Shown here in pieces: positions 30,501 through 39,500 of a stretch of 64,000 bases of DNA. Source of the DNA: Arctopsyche grandis (taxonomy: Eukaryota; Arthropoda; Insecta; Trichoptera; Hydropsychidae); contig NC_135360.1 in assembly GCF_051622035.1 (NCBI RefSeq), positions 33,931,206-33,995,205 of the forward strand, written 5' to 3'. Made by a program: the position numbers and the translations under genes. The notes under the pieces were generated by a model. That model did no database searches. It worked only from the letters and a program-made list of their open reading frames with translations, and was not told the origin of the DNA. The stretch's first letter is position 1, and each line of letters starts with the position of its first letter.

Positions 30501-33500
30501 GGTTGAGCTGGCTGCAGCGGCGGGGGCTGAGATATGCTCGAATCGGTGCCGAGAGTGTCGGTCATACCCGACATGCAACCCGATCCCAATCCCGTCATTC
30601 CACCACCAGCACTCCACTGGCCGCTGCTCTCCGAGTACGCCGGACTCAACTGCGAACTCCTAATACAATTCCCACATAGTTAATAATAATTACAAAGACG
30701 ATTCAAAATCAAACAAATGGAGGTATACCAACCCGCTATATTCCGTATGATATGGTGATGGAAATTCCATAGGACTAGACAAGTGCTGTCTTTGAGGATT
30801 ATAACTACTCGAGCCGCTGACGGAGTTCACAAACGAAACGGACGATTCCTGAGATTCCTTCAGAATGAAACGAAAATATAAACGACATATTTATATCATA
30901 TAGAAATATCACCAATACAAAATACACATGAACATACCTGTGAATCGTCGGTGAGAACACCTTTGAAAATCTCTTCTACTTCACGGCTGTCCATCTTTGG
31001 AAGCGAGTCTCGTACTATAGTTTCTAAATTCACTCCCAGCAAAGACAACTCTTCTTTTAACTGAATATTGGTCCCAGAGCATGCTTAATATTGAAAATAC
31101 AAAATACAAATTAAGTAGGTGGAAGCTAGTTAGGTTATGTCAACTTTATTGACATTTGGTATTCGGTAAACCATATGTACAGAAGCTAACAAGACTATAA
31201 TCATTGTAGTCTTCATCTTCGATAATATTAATATTTAAAAAAGTGAATAAACCAGCCAATTATCTTTTGACATTTAATTCACTATAGTCAATTTCATTTA
31301 CACTATAAAACTTCATATTTAAGTTATCTTTCTATGAATCATTCATTACCTTTGTTTGCATCGTCGGCATTGTTCATATTGTGTAACATGTCAGGCTTTT
31401 CACCGACGTGAGCGTTAGTATTGAACGATTGATCGGCCTGCATCATCACACTGTCGTGGGTCGGCTTGGTATCTTCCAATTGCGAATCGATATCCCTATC
31501 GTTGGATTCGTTCTCGATTTTGATTTCAGTATTCTTATCGAACAAATCAGCCTGCTTCTCAACTTCTTCCTTCTCTTCCTTCTTTTTACACACTGCCTCA
31601 ATGGCAAGCAATTCGTCCTACAAAGACACAATCGTTACACGTAAACAAAAAATATATACCAAGATTGAAGTGGATTTCTTGCGAATACGTAGCTCCATTT
31701 TCAGACTGAAAACACTGCAAAATTAGAATAGGACTCACCTGATTCAGACATATCGTGGAGGAAGTGGTGGTGCCAGTCACTGACGTGGCATCGGCGACTT
31801 CTTCATTGTCACTATCGGTTAAAGGTATAGACGTGTCCGGTTCTCCGACCATTCGACCGCAGGGCGTGTCTAACAAATCACGGCCAAAGAAAGCCTCCTG
31901 CATGTAGGGAGGAAACGCCTCCATCAAACGAGACCTCGGTTTCCTCCTTGGCTTCTTTCTCTTTTCCAATACGGAATTTAAACTTTCCATATTACCTATA
32001 AAGTATATACAAAATTATAAACATGCACTCGTCAATGTAGCATTAAATTAAAATTAATCGCATCGTAGCATACCGGCGAGACTCGTCGAGTCTAAGGCAT
32101 CTAAGGAATGCGAAGGCATATCGTTCTCACCGCTCCGGCAAAATCTACCTTGAGACCTCACCCGAACACTGAATCCACCGATTCCAACTCTATTCAAATT
32201 TCTCTGTCGTTTCCTTCTAAGCACGGTTTTACCCGATTCCGTTGTGTAAGTGGTGAAGCCCTCCGGAGGTGGACCGTCTTGGGCGACGATCCAAATCATT
32301 CCTTCTTTATACATACTAATACCTGAACGGAAAAAAAAAATCACAGTCAGACTGAATAGTAAATAATACGCGAACAGAATCCAAAAAGTGTACCCAATTT
32401 TGAATTATATTAATACTTTTTTAATAATTTTTTGACAAAATCTAAGTGTTAACGTTACTTATTCATATGAAATTCAAAACAAAACCTTGCTCGTCTTTAA
32501 TATCAATCCCCATATCAAGTTTGCAATCATCGTTAGATGCATCACAATCACCGCCCTGAACAACCGATTCTATAGTAGCTAATATACCTGAAAAAAATAT
32601 ATCATTATTCAAAAAATCACACACAATACATTACATATAAATAAAAATAACAAACAATTCTACTCAAAATCAGCAAAATTAAATATACAATTAAAAAAAT
32701 CTTTACCCCGTTTAAATTATTACGTTGATCCTATAAAAAATTGAAATTTTTTTATCGTTTCCCAAACCGCTGTGTAATGATAGTACCTGCGCTTTTATCG
32801 AATGGTCCATCACACCGCGGCCGTCTCTTTTTCCTGCCGTGGAAAGCTTGCAAAGACGAAGCGCCTTCGCCCTGCAGGGTTTGCATCGCTCGCAGTCCTC
32901 CAGCACTGAGACAGACTCCGTCTAGGAAGAATTCTCCGGGTGACGGTGGCCTCGCCGATGCCAAGACCGGCTGCAGAGGGAGTGATGGCAACATTGGAGT
33001 CGGTAAAGGAGGTGGAATGGGTACTAAATGAGGTGGAGGACAATCGCGAGGACGACACATCAAACACACATACCTAAAAAGAGAAAATGCACATAAATTA
33101 GTAAATTATAAATCTATTGTGAAAAAATAATTGACAATATTCACATTTGAAAATATATTTAGAAGAATAGATACAAAACTCCTAACAAATAATGTGCAAG
33201 ACTTATCGATTGTCGAGAGAAGCGTTAGTGATATGAGCCGAGACAAAACTAATAGGATATTCTTCAATAGAGAAAATTATAACACGCAAATCAGTGTTGT
33301 AGAGTCCTATAAATATTATACACTAGTGTTTTTAGCCGGCTTCGCTCGGTATTTGTAATATAAGCCGCTTAAACATGGCCAATCTAATAGTAAGCATTTT
33401 TATTAAATTTATTTGAATATTCATTTTTGAACATCATGGATTCTACGAACCAAAAAAACAAACATACATACATACATACAAAGTCTCTTTCGAAATTATA

Positions 33501-36500
33501 TATTAGATTCATCGATCTTATATAGCACAAGGAGAAATACTCGGACCGATGTAACCTTGACAGCTTTGATCATTAATTCATAATCGACACAATGACATCA
33601 AGCTCAACGGTGTCTTCATAAATGAAATTAAATATAATATTTTAATATCGTTCTTGATACAATCAATCAAATTACCCTCTCTGACAGCAAATATCGGCAT
33701 CATTTTCATTGTGCACAGTATCGCAAGCAGCATGCAGCCATCGTTTGCATTGCGTACATTGCATAATCAATTCACCATCGCTATACGGCGAACCGCAAGC
33801 TCCGCAGATGACCAGCGAAGCGCATGGACCGCATTCTATAAAAAAAAAAAAAAAAAAACCATCAATCAAATCCAACCCGGTTAAAAGAGCACGCCAACTG
33901 CGATCGTCTTATCCTTACCTGTATAGCCGTTCATCCACATATTATCGGGGCCAGGCTGAGTGGTGCCGCAGGTGATGCAGCGCCGACACCGAGCACACCT
34001 CCAACAGCCCCTCGGGACGGACGCCAACGGTGGTCGGGCGCAGTACGTGTGATAAGACACATCGCAGTCGTCGCACAGCACCAAGCGTGCTTCGTCGTCT
34101 CGTCTTCCGCAGCCTTCACAAGCCGTGCAATCCAAACACCGCCAGCCCTTCTGCACAATCACGCTGGTCACCTTGATGTTGACGCAGTATGGATGATACG
34201 TCTGGCCGCACTGCGCGCAAGCTATCAAGCACCCTTCGGAATCGGTGCCGAGCGCTCCGCACATTACGCATATGTCCTGCGACAGGACGAATTTGTCTTT
34301 GCTCGAGCAGAGCACGAGTTTGTTCTCCATTCCGGGTTCGTCGTCTCCGTTTTTGGTGTCGGGAGCCTGCGGCCTCTGCAGTCCGAGGCCGGGGATGCCG
34401 AACATCCCCCGCATTTTAGTTTTGGCTCCGCGTTTCCGTCCAAAATCCATAAAGTATGAACGTTGCCGTTTGTTAAAGCCGAACTTGCCGCCGGAATTGC
34501 TGAGGCCTCCCCTCACTTTGTAAATTCCTAGGCGTTTCTTGGCTATTTTCGACGCCGTGAACGGCTTTCCTTTTCCTAATCCAACGTCCATCTAAAAAAA
34601 CGCACTCATCAAATACAAATCTCTCGACAATAGTATATTATATATGTATATTCAATCGAATTATAACATACTTTTGTATCGATCGCTAGTGGATCTTGCT
34701 CCATCATTACATCGTCGTATAATGATTCTTGAGACACGGATAAATTTTCATCATCGATACCTAAATAATACAATAATCCATTAATTCTATTCCAATATAA
34801 AAGCCTTGTTAAAGTCAACTATACATAATATATGAATTTTTTTATGCATATTCGATATCCTTAAAAGGAAAAAGTTTAATCTATATGTGACTTGAATTTA
34901 TTAAAGAAAAGGATAATAACAAGCTTAAATAAATATCATACTAAACGTACTATCTTTCCTCCGTTGCATGGGCGTCCTTCCAACTGTTTTACAAACAGGA
35001 CAAAGGTAATCATAATCGGGTATAGTTTCCTTCTTCAATTGATACGTAGACAAATCGGCATCTGCATCGCACGTACCGTGAACATATCTTCGAAGAAAAA
35101 AAAAAAAAAAAACAATCCCCATTAAATATAATCAAACAAACCTACAGCAAAATACAATACAGAAATCAAATCACCGTTTACAACTGAAGCACTGAACCAT
35201 TTCTCTCTGCGCGGCCGCTCTATACGCTCTCCGGCACAACGGACACGACAGACCCTTATTGCGTTGCTGATAGCAAGAATCGCAAACGGTGTAGTGAGCG
35301 TGCCACCGAGAACTGGCACCGGCTCCGGGACTGCGAGAGCCGCAATCAGAACAAACTCTACAACACTAAAATGAAAATTCAAATTAAAAACAAACAATCG
35401 TCACGCACGACATTTCCATTTATTGATAAAATGTAATTCGTACCTTGCATTTCCATCCGTACTTGGGGACAGTTGTCATAATAGGTCTGATACAAGTGGC
35501 ATGGTACAATTTATCGCACTGCTCGCACGCTATAGCTCGGCTTTCGCCGGTGTCAGCTCCGACGCCGTGACAAACCTGACACACTCGACACTGTTTACAA
35601 TTCCAACCGGCTCTCACGCCCGGCAGCTGCGGCAGACCCACGCAAGTCCCGTGATGGTGTGCATTGCATGTGCAACATGTCATCAAATTCGCCACGTCTC
35701 CTACTTCACCACATGTGTGGCAGTCGATTCCGACGGAACCTTTCGACACAAATTTCAAATACAATATTGACTTTTCAACTGAAAAACAAATTATTGTATT
35801 TTATAAAACGAGAACTCACAAACTAAATGAACTTGATAGACATGTTTCTGGCAGAATGAAGCACGCGTGGTTATCTCTTGGAATCCTCCCGATGCCAAAA
35901 CGCAAGGGTAGTGAAAGTATTTTGTACAACTCATCTGGAAAATAAAGCATACATTATTTCAACTTGAAAACGGACAGAAATTTTCAAAAACGACAATGAG
36001 GAATCAGGAAGAATTATTCACATATACATAACATTTGAGTTTCATAGTCTTATATAATCAATGTGAGCTTTAATCGCATACAACCCTACTTGCATTGATG
36101 CGAGCAGGATGCAATGCTGAAGTAACGTGATTTTTTTAAACTGCAGTTAAAAGGTAATTTAGCCCTCTAAATGTGTTCTCTCAAAGTATAGACCCGTCGC
36201 GATAGAAATTTTAGCTCAGAAATATGTGAAATGAAAAGTTTCGGCAAAATCGTGTCTAGTTTTCAAGTAAAAAAATTGACAAAGATGTATATGTATGTTA
36301 TATAGTTGAAGTGCATTTTTAGTTGTAATATATCCCGTCTAACCCATGCAAGTTGATTTATATGGCGAATTACATTCCAACTGGTCAAAATATATTATAA
36401 CTGAAAATACAGTTCAACTATAAATTGATACCAGGTAAAATGGAGAGGTTATGTTTTCGTGAAAACTTCACTCGACTAGTAAATTGGGTTGGAAAGTCAC

Positions 36501-39500
36501 ATTTTCGTTTTGAACACATTCTTAGAGTTATCGTAATACCTGTACTCATTACCTTCATTTGTAATAACTAGCAAATATTAACGCAGTACCGAATTCTAAA
36601 GCATTCATAATAACGCTCAATGAAGAGATGGAGTTCTAGCAGTGAAATGTCAGATCTGAAACATTTGGCCGTAAATCGATATATAGCGGCTATATACCGT
36701 TACACGAAGCTACACGACAAATTTGAAATTTATATATACATATGAGAGTTAAAACTATAAATATTTATATATTAGAGATAACGAGAACCTATAAAGCAAA
36801 TTTTATAAAATATAGAGTGAAAAAAGAAACAGTTATAGGCGTTTAAACAATTGAAATCTGACATGGCGAAAAGTGAGAATAGGCTAAAAAACTAACGGTG
36901 GATAAACGTCAACGACTATCTCGCCGGGCAGATTTCAAACGCGTCTTACCCGATATTTTTGCACCATCGTAATGGCGGAGGATCCATTTACTTATATTGA
37001 TGACCAAAATGAGCAATATGGCAAAGTATGAAAACGATCGGATAAGAGGCAAACTTTTTCCTGAATTGTAATCGTAACTGTCAAAACTCAATTGTTATAC
37101 TACAACTGGCGCACATTGTGTATTTGCGTTTGTAGAGATATATAATTTACTAGTTGAATTGTATTCGAATATGAATAACCTGAAACGCCAGTTGAAATAT
37201 ATTACAACTGAAAATACACTTTGTCTGCAGCTCACATACGAGATTAACTCTCATTTTATCAATAGTATAGGATAGGGCAAACTCCAACTAAAAAAATATC
37301 CTACGAATATAATCTCACCTTGCAAGAAATGCTAGCACCGAATCGCAAGCAAAAACTACACTTTCTCTGCAGCGCAATGGCGACTATAGCTTTGACTCCG
37401 TCGTCCGTGTCATTCGTCAAATTCTCTTCGATCTTCACATTCTTATCGTCCTCGGCGTTCGACGACGAAAGCTTCGCCGGAGGACTCCAATCCAAACACC
37501 CTTTGTGTACATAAACACAGCCGTTCTCCACCAGCGTCGACAGTTCCACACTCTCCGAGTATCCTATAATCGACAGTTCGTCCGTGTGTTCCGGATTCGA
37601 AGACGGTGTCCTGGGCAAAAGACAAAAACGAATGAATATATAAAACACATCGAGCGGGTACTCGAGATCGAGAGCCTTTTTTTTATGCATTACACGCACT
37701 TGCACTTGTTGATGTTTTTCTGCCTTCTGCCGGCCGACAGTGCGAAATTTGAACCGCCGCCGAAGCTCGAAGGCGGCGTGGTGGCGTTGAGTGTGGTCGG
37801 TGACAACGACAAGTCCAACAGTCCCGGACTAACCTCGCCCGAGACGTCGCAGTTGATCTGCACCATTTCGCCCTGGCCCAGTTGACTGCGTTGGCTCAAA
37901 TTGCACAACGAACAAAGCTTCCCCGGCCTATCGAGAAAAATTATAATTAAAACAGTTCAAGATAAAAAAAAAATACAGTGAGATTAAACAAAAAAAAACC
38001 CCTCCAGTTACCATTTTTCAGGGAAATATGGCGGTTCTTCGGGGGCACTCGATATGAAATCGTTGTCGTCGAATAGATCTTCGACACTGTCTTCGCGGCT
38101 TCCTCTATGTCTTTTGAATCCTCTCATCGATCCCAACGTACGATATCTACAATTTAATCGAAACGAAAAAAAAAATGCTTTATTTGTCATACGCATGACC
38201 CTTTTCCTGGCGACCGTCACATCGAAATGTGCAAAAATTGCCAAGCTTTTTTTTTCAATACTTTTTACCACCATGTGCCAATTTTTTTCGCACAAATATA
38301 GAGGGTCAGCGACCTTGAATTATTGAAGTACACAGGTTATAAAAGTGCAAACAGTCCTACGAACGTCTTATCTAAGGTTACAATTTCGCACATGTAAAAT
38401 TAACACCAATGCGCAAATGTGAAATGATTCACGTTTCGATAACATTATCTCAGTACTTTGATATGTAAATAAAAAAAGTGTGAGAATTTCTCCGACCCTT
38501 TTTTTGGCCGTCATATAATGTCAAAAATCAACAAAAAACACAGATAAAGTAACAAAGTAAATCAAACCTATAGTTTTTTACTATTACTTGCATTTTTTTT
38601 TATTAAATTGGTTCAAAAAATGCATTATATTTTATTTAAAAAAAAAAAATAATTGTTAATATTTCAACGTCCTCGAGTATAAAGTGGTAAAATCAAAAAG
38701 CATAAACTATAAAAAAAAATTCTAAATCTGCATTATGAATATTTTAAAACAGATTTGGAATAAGACATTCTTGAAGAAAAACATATTGATTCAAAAACTT
38801 TTTTTTTTACTATTTTTGTCGGTTTATTTAACCCTTTGACGTTTTGCCAACAAGCCTGAAAAACGCCGATAGGCGTTGGTATTTTAAGCATGTACAAATT
38901 AAACAAGAATACTACTCGCTAAGACTTTCCAGGTAGCATTGAATAAAAAAATGCATTGAACATAGGTCGTGTTATTCATTTGTCAACGTTTATAAGGACT
39001 CGTTTTACACCAGAATTTTTGAATTTATAATCATAGCAGAATTTCCAGACCGAAATCGCTACTTGCCGAGTATTTTAGATTGTGAGCATAACATTTTAGC
39101 AACAATGAAGAAGATGGAACTGGTTTTGGAGAAATACATTCATTAATAGATTTTATTTCTTTATTTTACATATATTGTTGCAAGATATATTAGAGAGTCT
39201 AAAAACACACCTTTACAAAACTCGAAATTTTCAGCATTAGTTATATAGGGTTTGTTTGGATTAGCTATAATTTTCATACCTGCCTTCTATTGGATTTATA
39301 ATTAATTCTAGTTGGAAATGTTGGCGAAATTTTCAGCACGGCGGGCTTTCAACAGAAAAGACGTGTCAGCACTCAAAAGGGTTAGTGAAATATAAAAAAA
39401 TAAGAGCAATCTTTAGTAAACACCGTGAATAGCGTCGCCTGGCATTCGACTCAAGATCCAACACGGTACCTATATTGTGTAATTCTATGCAATTACCGTT

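Noticed and set aside
33122-33665. Possible transposon fragment (TTTTTAGCCGGCTTCGCTCG near 33330)
   Set aside because: The word looks like a piece of a dispersed repeat, but no termini, coding motif or duplication could be found, so I did not list it as an element.
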